Counted from the first letter of the stretch, positions 1 through 7,589 are shown. The stretch is 9,804 bases of DNA from Paracoccaceae bacterium (GCA_016765235.1 JAESQH010000085.1:27948-37751), one strand, 5' to 3'. The notes: generated from the sequence alone by a model not told the origin. Program-made: numbers and translations.

Positions 1-1
1 C

Positions 2-478
2 GAAGACCGCGCTGTACCAGGTCACTGGGAAGGAGATTTGATTGCAGGTTCTGGCAACAGCTTCATTGCAACTTTGGTCGAACGCCATACCCGTTTTGTC
101 ATGCTGGCCAAGGTAGACAACAAAGACAGCCATAACGTTGTTCAGGCTCTAATCAAGCAGGCGTACAAGCTTCCAAAAGAGCTCTATCGATCTCTCACAT
201 GGGACCGTGGAACCGAGATGTCAGGACATCGAAACTTCACACTAGCGACAGATATCGATGTCTACTTTTGCGACCCGCACAGCCCGTGGCAACGCGGCAC
301 CAATGAAAATACCAACCGCCTACTGCGTCAGTACTTTCCAAAAGGCACCGATTTGTCGATACATAGCCAATCAAAACTGAGCGCTGTTGCCAGACAGCTG
401 AATGAACGACCAAGAAAAACCTTGCAATACCAAACCCCAGCGGAGAAGTTTGCACAATGTGTTGCGTCGATCCGTTGA
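2..478 (+). CDS. IS30-family transposase, C-terminal catalytic part (5' truncated by window edge)
   Basis: DDE transposase that would cut and join the ends of an IS30-type insertion sequence. The reading frame is open from base 2, so the N-terminal helix-turn-helix part lies outside the window; a TTG at 38 is internal, not a start. The visible part begins EDRAVPGHWEGDLIAG. The three catalytic acidic residues can be placed: D at 35-37 in GHWEGDL, D at 203-205 in TWDRGTEM, and E at 305-307 in RGTNENTNRLLRQYFP, a strongly IS30-like motif. The frame ends PAEKFAQCVASIR before a TGA. No frameshift is visible in this part, so the element could be intact if its left half is. A matching relic of the same C-terminus lies on the opposite strand at 7954-8034. 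The terminal inverted repeat of the element was not identified. Confidence 0.93.
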   Translation, partial: EDRAVPGHWEGDLIAGSGNSFIATLVERHTRFVMLAKVDNKDSHNVVQALIKQAYKLPKELYRSLTWDRGTEMSGHRNFTLATDIDVYFCDPHSPWQRGTNENTNRLLRQYFPKGTDLSIHSQSKLSAVARQLNERPRKTLQYQTPAEKFAQCVASIR

Positions 479-565
479 ATCCGCAGCCCAAACCCGTCTT
501 TCGATAATGACTGGCTGTGCTGCACTGGAACCCACTATAGCGGTCATTCGTGGACAGCGCAGCAA

Positions 566-611
566 TTCGCGGTTTCATTCGAACCACCTTCGCGGTTTCA
601 TTCGAACCACC
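566..611. repeat. Exact 23-bp tandem duplication
   Basis: Positions 566-588 and 589-611 are identical, each starting TTCGCGGTTTC and ending CGAACCACC; a further TTC at 612-614 begins a third unit. The repeat lies about 90 bp beyond the IS30 transposase stop and before the end of the convergent CE4 hydrolase gene. It is probably a replication-slippage product in non-coding DNA. No function can be read from it. Confidence 0.9.
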
Positions 612-691
612 TTCAGTAGTAGATGAATATAGGAATGCCGCGCATAGAAACCGTCTTCGAACCCGTCAACGCGCTCGCCATCTGCAGACAG

Positions 692-1540
692 CTAAATGTT
701 CTCCACTCTTAAGCGTACATCAGGACTTTTTGCATGTGCTGCAATATCCTCAAGGGGCGCAAACCAAACATCACCACTTTCAAGAATGCGTTCTAGGTGC
801 TTTTCCATTTCTCGCCAGCGTGCAAGTCTGCCGGTCAAAAAGGGATGAAGTACGGGCATCCAAAATCCACCGAACTCGTGGGATGCATCAAACTCTTCTA
901 TGAAGCTGCGAATGCCATCACTAGGACTACGAATTGGCATCAAATAATCAATTTCGCCAAAGTGTGCGAAGGGCGGCCAGTCGTCTGTTCCCCAATGTGG
1001 AGGAATTTCGATGAGGTTACCGGCTTCTGCTTTTACCAAATAAGGTAAATCATCGGCCATCATTGAGCTGTCATAAAGAAATTCATGCTCGATGAGGCGT
1101 TTAACCATGGCTGGCGTCAGACTATATATAGGCGCGCGGTATCCACGAGGTTTTCTTCCCGTCATCGAGATATGTACGTCCATTGCGCGTCCAAACAATT
1201 CGGCCTCTTTGTCGTCCGAGTGATCCATCGGATCTTCGTGGGCCCAAGAATGGTGACCAATCTCGTGTCCGTCCTTAAGAATAGCCTCCACCGTATCCGG
1301 ATAATTTTGCATCACCCATCCAGGCATAAAAAATGTCTGCGTTAATCCCAACCTACGATAGGTATCAAGAATACGTGGTACAGCAACGGTTGGTCCGTAG
1401 CGTCCCATCGAGATAGCTTGCAATCTGAGCTCCGCGTCTTCCGGGCAGGCGTTTCTAATCAACGTGTCAGCGTCGATGTCGAAGGTCACAGAAGCAGCAC
1501 TTTTTTTTCCATCTGGCCAATTGATTGGATTTAGTAGCAT
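692..1540 (-). CDS. Polysaccharide-deacetylase-family (CE4, NodB-fold) hydrolase
   Basis: Metal-dependent amide hydrolase of 282 aa, with no signal peptide or membrane segment, so cytoplasmic. NodB motifs are visible: SVTFDIDAD (motif 1; D21, D23), the metal-binding GHHSWAHE (motif 2; H97, H101), RGYRAPIYS (motif 3; R135) and a late VLHP with H232. A cytoplasmic CE4 protein of about 280-300 aa that lacks the usual TFDDG motif resembles the PuuE allantoinase, cyclic-imide hydrolase and HpPgdA-like branch rather than cell-wall deacetylases. A ring-opening or small-molecule amidohydrolase role is therefore more likely than chitin or peptidoglycan deacetylation (inference). The start has AAGGA at 1547-1551, six bases upstream. 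The gene lies 47 bp downstream of the TetR-type gene on the same strand and is probably cotranscribed with it. Its substrate is probably linked to the divergent transport operon. Confidence 0.88.
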   Translation of the reverse strand: MLLNPINWPDGKKSAASVTFDIDADTLIRNACPEDAELRLQAISMGRYGPTVAVPRILDTYRRLGLTQTFFMPGWVMQNYPDTVEAILKDGHEIGHHSWAHEDPMDHSDDKEAELFGRAMDVHISMTGRKPRGYRAPIYSLTPAMVKRLIEHEFLYDSSMMADDLPYLVKAEAGNLIEIPPHWGTDDWPPFAHFGEIDYLMPIRSPSDGIRSFIEEFDASHEFGGFWMPVLHPFLTGRLARWREMEKHLERILESGDVWFAPLEDIAAHAKSPDVRLRVENI

Positions 1541-1587
1541 TTCATTTCCTTAGGTTTTTGGTTCAACTTGATTGGGGTGGTTCGCAC

Positions 1588-2202
1588 TTAAGGGCGGCAA
1601 ACCGAGAAAAGTGCCTCTAAATCGTTTCGAAGCTTTTGCTCAATGTCGGCGCTGGTTAATTCGTCCGAGGATATGAACTGAATAAACCGAGCATTCTGGA
1701 TCTGGAATAGTGCTTTTCCAAGATGCAGGGGATCTACTCTTTCAGAGACTTTTCCGGCCTTTTGAAGCGCAACAATTTGACGAACAAGAACGAGGGCTAG
1801 TTGCTGATCTAGTTTGAAATACTCTTTGCTAAGCCTCGAGTCCGCGTTCGTCGTGACCGTTGCGATCACTTCACGCCACACGACTTTGGCAAGGTTAGAC
1901 AGGGCGTGCTCCATGACAATTTTCGCGAACAATGTGGTTAGAACGACCAAATCATCCGTTTTATTTTCGAGTGATTCGTCCAGACGGTCGATCAATTGCC
2001 TATCATTTTCGATGACCAATGCTAAGAGAACTCCAGCTTTCGTACCGAAGTAATTGTGGACAGTAACGCCTGACACGCCGGCTGCATCCGCAATGCCTTC
2101 GATCGTCGTTTTCTCGTAACCCCTTTCAATAAAAAGAGTTTTTGCGACGGACGCTATTCGTTTCTGGCGATATTCTTTCTGACGTTGTCTTAACCCAGGC
2201 AA
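1588..2202 (-). CDS. TetR-family transcriptional regulator (TTG start)
   Basis: DNA-binding repressor-type protein of 204 aa. The N-terminal TetR helix-turn-helix is clear: KTLFIERGYEKTTIEGIAD, then AAGVSGVTVHNYFGTKAGVL at about residues 40-59. The remaining ~140 residues form the variable ligand-binding and dimerisation domain, whose ligand cannot be predicted. The start is a TTG at 2200-2202, preceded by GGGGAG about six bases upstream; the frame is closed by a stop at 2218-2220 and contains no upstream ATG, so no longer ATG-started form is possible. The gene stands divergent from the transport operon and upstream of the CE4 hydrolase gene. The large A+T palindrome at 2259-2294 in the shared intergenic region is the likely operator, implying autoregulation and control of the divergent operon (inference). 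Confidence 0.92.
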   Translation of the reverse strand: MPGLRQRQKEYRQKRIASVAKTLFIERGYEKTTIEGIADAAGVSGVTVHNYFGTKAGVLLALVIENDRQLIDRLDESLENKTDDLVVLTTLFAKIVMEHALSNLAKVVWREVIATVTTNADSRLSKEYFKLDQQLALVLVRQIVALQKAGKVSERVDPLHLGKALFQIQNARFIQFISSDELTSADIEQKLRNDLEALFSVCRP

Positions 2203-2258
2203 ATTATTCTCCCCATATTAAAGCTACCAGTATCAGCAAATATTGTTCGAACCATAAC

Positions 2259-2294
2259 GCATAAAATATTTTTATTGAATAAAATATTTTATGC
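2259..2294. promoter_or_regulatory. Large A+T-rich inverted repeat, candidate TetR operator
   Basis: The left arm GCATAAAATATTTT (2259-2272) and right arm AAAATATTTTATGC (2281-2294) are perfect 14-bp reverse complements around the 8-bp spacer TATTGAAT. Each arm itself contains the 10-bp palindrome AAAATATTTT (2263-2272 and 2281-2290, centres 18 bp apart), so the site could bind two dimers side by side. A third half-like GCATAAAA occurs at 2318-2325, just before the ribosome-binding site of the binding-protein gene. A -35-like TTGAAT (2275-2280) lies in the spacer, with only a weak -10 candidate (TAAGCT, 2297-2302) downstream. Its place between divergent units, one of which starts with a TetR gene, makes an operator the simplest reading. 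Confidence 0.7.
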
Positions 2295-2345
2295 CGTAAG
2301 CTTTTAAGTGCAATTAAGCATAAAACCACGCAGCGAGGAATACCA

Positions 2346-3404
2346 ATGCCCTTTATAAACAGAATTACGTCTGCGGCAGCAGTTGCGCTAGGAATTAGCG
2401 CGAGCGCAGCCTCGGCAGATACCATTAAGGTTGGAGTTTGCGTATCGTGGCCCGGCTACGCCATGCTTGAAGTCGCCCGCCAAAAGGACTTGATTCCTGA
2501 TCATGACCTAAAAATTACGATATTCGAAGACCCGCTTGGTGGCCACGCGGCACTCGCCGCTGGCCAACTGGACGTTTACGGTTGTACAGCTGAGTACACG
2601 CCTTTGATCGTTGATCGAGGCACGGATGTCGTAAATGTAGCCTTCCTCAATCCGAGCTACGGTGTTGATCATATTATTCTAGCGCCGGATATCGAAATTG
2701 CGGACCTGCCAGGCAAAAAGGTTGCAGCCCCACAAGCATATATCGGCCACCTACTGATGGGAATCTGGCTGGATTCTCAGGGCATAAAGCCGGAAGAAGT
2801 TAAATGGGTTAACCTAAATGCAGACGAGGCCGTCGGGCCTATGCTGTCGGGTGATCTTGCCGCCGGATATATGTACGAGCCGTGGATTTCCAAGATATTG
2901 GAGGCTAGCCCAGGAGCGAAAAGCGTCGTTAACACCGCTGTTCCTGATGTATTGCAGACCGGTATTTTCATGGATGCACTATACATGAATACAAACTTTA
3001 TCGCCGAAAATCGTGACGCGGCGCTTGCCGTATTGAAAGCCCGCTGGGATGGACTCGAGTACTGGAACCAGAACACCGAAGAAACCAACAAACTGTTGGC
3101 TGACTTCCTGCAGTGGCCCGAAGAAGACATCGGATATGTTATAGGTACAGATGGCAAGAGTTTCGAAGGTGGCATCTATATGATGGACTTTGATGAATCG
3201 GCCCGCGTTTGCGGCGTTCTGGACGGTGAACCTCCGTTTGGAATGGCCAATGGTTCGATGGTTGACTCAATCAGCCTGACCAATGAATGGTGGATCAAGC
3301 TAGGTTTGATGGACAAAACTATTGATGCGTCCAAGGGCGTTGACTGTTCGCTGATGGGTGATTTGCTCGCAACGGGTTTTCGCCAAGCACTTTCCGCGCA
3401 CTAA
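2346..3404 (+). CDS. ABC transporter periplasmic substrate-binding protein, TauA/NMT1 type
   Basis: Binding protein of 352 aa that would capture the substrate in the periplasm and deliver it to the permease. A Sec signal peptide is evident: a short charged start (MPFINR), a hydrophobic core rich in Ala, and a signal peptidase I site ASA|DT after residue 24. The mature protein opens TIKVGVCVSWPGYAMLEVARQ and carries GGHAALAAGQLDVYGCTAEY, a layout typical of the type-2 NMT1/THI5/TauA/SsuA fold, which binds taurine, sulfonates, nitrate or pyrimidine precursors. The specificity is not readable; context with an agmatinase-like enzyme suggests a nitrogenous organic molecule rather than nitrate. The start is supported by GAGGA at 2335-2339. 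It is first in a six-gene operon, and a hairpin follows at 3410-3437 before the permease gene. Confidence 0.9.
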   Translation: MPFINRITSAAAVALGISASAASADTIKVGVCVSWPGYAMLEVARQKDLIPDHDLKITIFEDPLGGHAALAAGQLDVYGCTAEYTPLIVDRGTDVVNVAFLNPSYGVDHIILAPDIEIADLPGKKVAAPQAYIGHLLMGIWLDSQGIKPEEVKWVNLNADEAVGPMLSGDLAAGYMYEPWISKILEASPGAKSVVNTAVPDVLQTGIFMDALYMNTNFIAENRDAALAVLKARWDGLEYWNQNTEETNKLLADFLQWPEEDIGYVIGTDGKSFEGGIYMMDFDESARVCGVLDGEPPFGMANGSMVDSISLTNEWWIKLGLMDKTIDASKGVDCSLMGDLLATGFRQALSAH

Positions 3405-3409
3405 GCTTA

Positions 3410-3437
3410 TGGGGAGTGCATGAGTTTTCACTCCCCA
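3410..3437 (+). promoter_or_regulatory. Intercistronic hairpin between binding-protein and permease genes
   Basis: GGGGAGTG (3411-3418) and CACTCCCC (3429-3436) form a perfect 8-bp stem, extended to 9 bp by T3410-A3437, with a 10-nt loop. No run of T follows directly, so full termination is unlikely. Such stems after binding-protein genes commonly protect the upstream mRNA or partly attenuate transcription, giving more binding protein than permease. That role is an inference from position. Confidence 0.65.
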
Positions 3438-3460
3438 AATACTTTTAAGGAGAATTGACA

Positions 3461-4270
3461 TTGTCATCCCGCAGTAGGCCAAAACGTTTTTTGGAAGTTC
3501 GAAAACCCGTCGGTAGACGACAACGAGTAATTTCTGCTCTAGGGATCTGGGTGGTATTTTTTGGTGTTTGGGTGTTTGCAACGGCAAGTGGCATGGTCAA
3601 TGAATTACTTGTCCCTGCTCCTCAACAAGTCTTCGCAACCACATACGAACTCTTTTTTGAGCGCGGGTTTACGAGTGATGTGCTAATCTCAATAACAAGA
3701 GTTATTTTGGCGTTTGGGATGGCCGCGACGATCGCCATTCCACTTGGGGTGATGATGGGAACATTCCCGTCAATCGAAGCAATATTTGCCCCGTTTGTCT
3801 CAGCGTGGCGTTATTTGCCTGCGCCGTCTTTTATTCCGATCCTCTTGATGTGGTTTGGAACGGGCGAAGCCCCGAAACTGGCTCTTCTATTCATTGGGGT
3901 AATATTTTTTCTGATTACAATTATCATGGACCACACAAAAAATGTACGCGAAGAATTGATCGAAACAGCCCTGACCCTGGGTGCCAGCAGAGGTACCATT
4001 TTACTGAAGGTCGTGTTTCCGTCGGTTCTTCCAGACATCATCGTAGCTATGCGCCAAATGCTCGCGATGGCTTGGACCTATCTGGTGATCGCCGAAATTG
4101 TAGCGTCCACAACCGGTATCGGCGCAATGATGATGCGGGCGCGAAGGTTCTTGAATACCGACGAAATTCTGTCCGGTATTATCGTCATTGGAGCCCTTGG
4201 TCTAATATTCGATTTGCTATTCGCGGCGCTGTACCGCGGGATGTTCCCTTACCTGAAGGAGAAGCATTGA
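3461..4270 (+). CDS. ABC transporter permease, TauC/SsuC type
   Basis: Inner-membrane channel subunit of the importer, about 269 aa. Hydrophobic segments follow the BPD_transp_1 pattern of about six helices: near GIWVVFFGVWVFATA, ILAFGMAATIAIPLGV, FIPILLMWFG, LALLFIGVIFFLITII, MLAMAWTYLVIAEIV and IIVIGALGLIFDLLFAAL. The cytoplasmic coupling loop that docks on the ATPase (EAA-type motif) is visible as ETALTLGASRGTILLKVVFP. There are two in-frame TTG codons, at 3455 and 3461. I chose 3461 because AAGGAG at 3447-3452 is then 8 bases upstream, against only 2 for 3455. No ATG or GTG alternative fits as well. The stop overlaps the ATPase start by one base (TGATG), so the two are translationally coupled. 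Confidence 0.9.
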   Translation: MSSRSRPKRFLEVRKPVGRRQRVISALGIWVVFFGVWVFATASGMVNELLVPAPQQVFATTYELFFERGFTSDVLISITRVILAFGMAATIAIPLGVMMGTFPSIEAIFAPFVSAWRYLPAPSFIPILLMWFGTGEAPKLALLFIGVIFFLITIIMDHTKNVREELIETALTLGASRGTILLKVVFPSVLPDIIVAMRQMLAMAWTYLVIAEIVASTTGIGAMMMRARRFLNTDEILSGIIVIGALGLIFDLLFAALYRGMFPYLKEKH

Positions 4271-5061
4271 TGGCTGACAGCATTCTTAAAATTCAACAAG
4301 TTTCAAAAGTTTTTGATCTTGGTCGTGGACGCCAACTGCAGGCCGTTCAGGGTATATCCTTTGATGTCGAAAAAAACTCTATTTGCGTTTTGCTTGGACC
4401 GTCGGGGTGTGGCAAGTCCACGGTTTTGCGCATGATGGCAGGGCTTGAAACCCCTACGAGCGGGCAGATTGTTATCGGTGGTCAAGAAGTCGACGGTCCG
4501 GGTCGTGATCGCGGCATGATCTTCCAAGCTTATACATCTTTTGACTGGCTCTCTGTTCGAAAGAACGTCGAGTTTGGAATGAAGATAAACGGTCTATCTG
4601 CAGCTGATCGCCGGTCTCGTGCAGAGCACTTCCTAGATCTCGTCGGACTGACCAAATTTGCAGATGCATATCCGTCCCAGCTGTCTGGTGGTATGCGCCA
4701 GCGCGTGGCGATAGCAAGAACGTTAGCAAACGACCCCGAAGTTCTACTAATGGACGAGCCTTTCGGCGCCTTGGATGCCGAAACCCGCTGGCTTATGCAG
4801 GAATTAATGATCGACGTTGCTGAAAAAACCAACACAACAATGGTCATCGTTACACATGATCTGGAAGAGGCCATATTCTTAGCTGATAAAATCATTTTCT
4901 TATCAAGCCATCCGGGAAAACTTAAAGAAATAATTGTACCCGAGTTCAAAGGTGGCAAGCGCATTCCCGATAAGGAACATATCATCAAGCTGAATGGATA
5001 CAGCGACATGGAAGAGAAACTCATGCGGCTAATGCGTGAAGAAGGACGACGTGATGAATGA
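4270..5061 (+). CDS. ABC transporter ATP-binding protein, TauB/SsuB type
   Basis: Cytoplasmic ATPase subunit of 263 aa that powers the importer. All nucleotide-binding motifs are present: Walker A GPSGCGKST at residues 43-51, Q-loop FQAYTSFDWLSV, signature LSGGMRQRVAIART, Walker B VLLMDEPFGALD and the switch histidine in IVTHDLEEA. The short C-terminus lacks an added regulatory domain. The family is that of nitrate/sulfonate/taurine importers. The ATG at 4270 is preferred over any longer form because AAGGAG (4256-4261) lies 8 bases upstream and the start overlaps the permease stop. The open frame continues upstream through the permease gene, but that part is out-of-frame shadow. It is followed after 48 bp by the first dehydrogenase gene. 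Confidence 0.95.
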   Translation: MADSILKIQQVSKVFDLGRGRQLQAVQGISFDVEKNSICVLLGPSGCGKSTVLRMMAGLETPTSGQIVIGGQEVDGPGRDRGMIFQAYTSFDWLSVRKNVEFGMKINGLSAADRRSRAEHFLDLVGLTKFADAYPSQLSGGMRQRVAIARTLANDPEVLLMDEPFGALDAETRWLMQELMIDVAEKTNTTMVIVTHDLEEAIFLADKIIFLSSHPGKLKEIIVPEFKGGKRIPDKEHIIKLNGYSDMEEKLMRLMREEGRRDE

Positions 5062-5109
5062 AGTCCATACTTTGTCAAAGTTAACAGTATTCAACACGAG
5101 GGCACGTCA

Positions 5110-5877
5110 ATGAGTGTTAGTTTCGACTTCACAGGAAAATCGGTTCTTGTAACAGGGGCCAGCAGTGGGATTGGTTTTGGTGTTGCCCAAGGCTTTGCAG
5201 ATGCTGGCGCGGACCTTACTATTCTCTCATCAACCGACGCGGTGTTCGACGCGGCAGAAAAGCTTCCGGGTGACGTGAAGGCTATTAAATGCGATATTTC
5301 CAACGCGGAAATGGTAACCGAAAGCCTAAGGAACATAGGCAATCTAGATGTTCTAGTAAACAATGCCGGACTTGAACGACCGACCCCCCTAACCGGAGAA
5401 AATCCGAATGGGAACGCGGTATTTGAACGGATTGTTGCTATCAACATAACCGGCACCCAGAATGTTACCGATGCTTTGGTAAACCGGATTTCCGACGGCG
5501 GGCGCATTATCATCACTTCCTCAATCTGGGCACGAATGGCGGTTCCGGGCTTCTCGGCTTACATAGCGTCAAAACACGCAAATGTTGGTTTGATGCGAAC
5601 CTGGGCGAAAGAGCTTGGGCCGCGTGGAATCCGCGTCAACGCCGTCTGCCCGGGCTGGGTTAAAACAGCACCCGCTATGAATTCGTTGAAGAAGCTTGCC
5701 GAGGAAAGCGGTCAAAGCGAACAGGAGCTCGAGGCTGAGATTATCGCAGCACAGGCTCTGGGCGGGTTGATGGAGCCGGCTGACATTGCCGATCTCTATC
5801 TATTTTTAGCCAGCTCTGGAGGAGCCAATATTACCGGACAGGCGATCAATATAGATCGAGGCGAGGTTATGTCATGA
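5110..5877 (+). CDS. Short-chain dehydrogenase/reductase (first of two)
   Basis: Classical SDR of 255 aa, an NAD(P)-dependent oxidoreductase acting on an alcohol or carbonyl. The Rossmann cofactor motif TGASSGIG is at residues 15-22, CDIS at 61-64, NNAG at 84-87, and the catalytic tetrad N112, S138, Y151, K155 (YIASK) is complete. The C-terminal part has the expected CPGWVKTAP and GQAINIDRG. The acidic/neutral residues after the second strand (LTILSSTD) do not clearly fix NAD versus NADP. The gene sits 48 bp after the ATPase gene, and its last four bases overlap the next SDR gene (ATGA). Its substrate is unknown; position points to a step in breakdown of the imported compound. A role in fatty-acid synthesis (FabG) is less likely given the context. 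Confidence 0.9.
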   Translation: MSVSFDFTGKSVLVTGASSGIGFGVAQGFADAGADLTILSSTDAVFDAAEKLPGDVKAIKCDISNAEMVTESLRNIGNLDVLVNNAGLERPTPLTGENPNGNAVFERIVAINITGTQNVTDALVNRISDGGRIIITSSIWARMAVPGFSAYIASKHANVGLMRTWAKELGPRGIRVNAVCPGWVKTAPAMNSLKKLAEESGQSEQELEAEIIAAQALGGLMEPADIADLYLFLASSGGANITGQAINIDRGEVMS

Positions 5878-6605
5878 ATCTCGAGGGTAAAGTTGCCATC
5901 GTTACCGGCGCTTCGCGCGGGATCGGTAGGGCAATCGCATTTGGACTTGCGAAGGAGGGCGCCAAAGTTGCGTTTTGCCATCTAGACGATCCGCAAGCTG
6001 AGGCTACTTTGAGTGAAATCAACGGCGTTTCAGAAGGTTTGTCTATATCGGCAGATGTTTCAGACGAGCACGCCGTAATAGATTTTTTTGATGCGGTGCA
6101 AACGAAGTTCGGCGCAATTGATATCCTTGTAAACAATGCTGGGATCTTGCATGAGGCGCCTTTAGCCGACACGCTTGTATCGGATTTTGACAGGGTTATT
6201 TCTGTGAACCTTCGAGGGAGTTTTCTAACGACCCGAGAATTTTCCCGCCGCACGACCAAAGGGCGGATCATTAATATTGCCAGCGACCTTGGCGTTCTGG
6301 GCCGCGAAAACATGGTCGCTTACACTGCGTCAAAGGGTGGGATCATTAGCCTGACAAGAACTCTTGCCCTCGAGTTGGCTCCGGACATCCTAGTAAACGC
6401 AATCGCGCCCGGATCGACCGAAACAGATATGACAAGCCCACAAAGCATGAGCCCTCAGGCGCTCGCAAAAGATCTGAACACGCCTCTGGCGCGCTTTGGT
6501 CAGCCAGAAGAAATCGCGGATATGGCAGTTTTTCTTGCCGGTCCGAAAAGCCAGTTTATTACCGGTCAGTGTTTCGGTGTAAACGGCGGCAGTGTAATGC
6601 ATTGA
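5874..6605 (+). CDS. Short-chain dehydrogenase/reductase (second of two, FabG-like)
   Basis: Second classical SDR, 243 aa, clearly distinct from its neighbour and not a recent duplicate. Cofactor motif TGASRGIG at residues 11-18, ADVSD at 60-64, NNAG at 87-90, and catalytic N112, S137, Y150, K154 (YTASK). The C-terminus has APGSTETDM and GQCFGVNGGSVMH, as in FabG-type 3-oxoacyl reductases and many catabolic alcohol dehydrogenases. It starts inside the stop of the previous gene (ATGA), so the two are translationally coupled and probably made in similar amounts. Two dehydrogenases side by side could act on successive oxidation states or on stereoisomers; this is inference. The ureohydrolase gene follows after 15 bp. 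Confidence 0.9.
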   Translation: MNLEGKVAIVTGASRGIGRAIAFGLAKEGAKVAFCHLDDPQAEATLSEINGVSEGLSISADVSDEHAVIDFFDAVQTKFGAIDILVNNAGILHEAPLADTLVSDFDRVISVNLRGSFLTTREFSRRTTKGRIINIASDLGVLGRENMVAYTASKGGIISLTRTLALELAPDILVNAIAPGSTETDMTSPQSMSPQALAKDLNTPLARFGQPEEIADMAVFLAGPKSQFITGQCFGVNGGSVMH

Positions 6606-6620
6606 AAGGAAGTTACCTAA

Positions 6621-7589
6621 ATGAGTGATCCGTTTTTCCACCCGGTTTCCGGCTTTGACCTTCCCCGGTTCGCCGGAATTCCAACTTTCATGCGGCTGCC
6701 TCACGTCGACCTAGACAATCCAAAACTCAAGGATGTTCAGATCGGCATCATCGGCACACCATGGGACAGTGGTACAACCAACCGACCCGGCCCCCGCCAT
6801 GGTCCGCGGCAACTTCGCGACATGTCAACGATGATCCGCGCCCAAAACGGAGCTACCGGCATTCGTCCATTCGAGCTGGTCAATTGCGCTGATCTTGGAG
6901 ATGTAGCTCCGAATCCGGTCGGGCTCGAAGACAGCATGAGACGAATTACGGCATTTTATGATCGTGTGATCGACGCAGGGGTAGTGCCTCTTTCAGCTGG
7001 CGGCGACCACCTGTGTTCGTTGCCAATTTTGCGGTCGATTGGCAAGGCCGGCCCCGTCGGTATGATACATTTTGACAGCCACACGGACTTGTTCAATAGC
7101 TATTTTGGCGGCACCCTATACACTCATGGCACGCCGTTTCGCCGCGCGATAGAAGAAGAATTGCTCGATCCGAAACGGGTTGTACAAATTGGCATTCGGG
7201 GCACCACCTATGATAACGAGGATCGTGATTTTGCCAACAGTGTCGGTGTGCGCGTTATCGCCATTGAAGAATTTCATAAGCGCGGTGTTGAGGATGTAAT
7301 GGCCGAAGCAAAAGAGATTGTCGGGGACAAGGAGACCTACGTCTCATACGATATCGATTTTGTTGACCCAGCCTTTGCTCCGGGTACCGGTACGCCCGAA
7401 GTTGGCGGGCCGAATTCGTTTCAGGCCTTACAAGTTGCCCGCTTGCTGGACGGCGTGAATATCGTCGGAGCCGATCTTGTTGAAGTCTCACCCCCATTTG
7501 ATGCTAGTGGCGCAACGGCCTTCCTAGGGGTTTCAATCATGTTCGAAATGCTATGCAACATGGCGCAAGGGATTTCGCCAGAACAATAA
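6621..7589 (+). CDS. Agmatinase/arginase-family ureohydrolase (guanidino-compound hydrolase)
   Basis: Manganese enzyme of 322 aa that hydrolyses a guanidino group to an amine and urea. All six metal ligands of the family are present: H130 in GGDH, D152, H154 and D156 in HFDSHTD, and D244 and D246 in SYDIDFVDP, followed by the typical AFAPGTGTPEVGG. YTHGTPFRRA (from Y167) and PGPRHGPRQLRDMS (from P56) also match agmatinase/guanidinobutyrase-type proteins. Substrate specificity in this family cannot be assigned by motif: agmatine, guanidinobutyrate, guanidinopropionate, proclavaminate and other guanidino acids are all known. The companion importer and dehydrogenases argue for a catabolic role on an imported compound rather than polyamine biosynthesis (inference). 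AAGGA at 6606-6610 supports the ATG. It is the last gene of the operon. Confidence 0.9.
   Translation: MSDPFFHPVSGFDLPRFAGIPTFMRLPHVDLDNPKLKDVQIGIIGTPWDSGTTNRPGPRHGPRQLRDMSTMIRAQNGATGIRPFELVNCADLGDVAPNPVGLEDSMRRITAFYDRVIDAGVVPLSAGGDHLCSLPILRSIGKAGPVGMIHFDSHTDLFNSYFGGTLYTHGTPFRRAIEEELLDPKRVVQIGIRGTTYDNEDRDFANSVGVRVIAIEEFHKRGVEDVMAEAKEIVGDKETYVSYDIDFVDPAFAPGTGTPEVGGPNSFQALQVARLLDGVNIVGADLVEVSPPFDASGATAFLGVSIMFEMLCNMAQGISPEQ

Noticed and set aside
237..587. Minus-strand open frame of 116 codons opposite the IS30 transposase.
   Set aside because: It lies antisense to a well-supported transposase frame, its composition is unlike a real protein, and no ribosome-binding site or known motif is visible.
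550..903. Plus-strand open frame overlapping the 3' end of the CE4 hydrolase gene.
   Set aside because: It runs through the tandem repeat and is antisense to the hydrolase; the translation shows no domain.
2204..2425. Minus-strand frame covering the divergent control region and the signal peptide of the binding protein.
   Set aside because: Its hydrophobic character is only the shadow of the Ala-rich signal sequence, and it overlaps the operator palindrome.
3805..4269. Upstream extension of the ABC ATPase frame into the permease gene.
   Set aside because: The added residues have no similarity to ATPases, while the ATG at 4270 has a good ribosome-binding site and gives the normal family length.
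4530..5078. Long minus-strand open frame (182 codons) opposite the ATPase gene.
   Set aside because: It is antisense to strongly conserved ABC motifs and is Ser/Arg-rich, typical of a shadow frame.
5867..6313. Minus-strand open frame opposite the second SDR gene.
   Set aside because: Antisense to a complete SDR with intact catalytic residues; no domain or start signal of its own.
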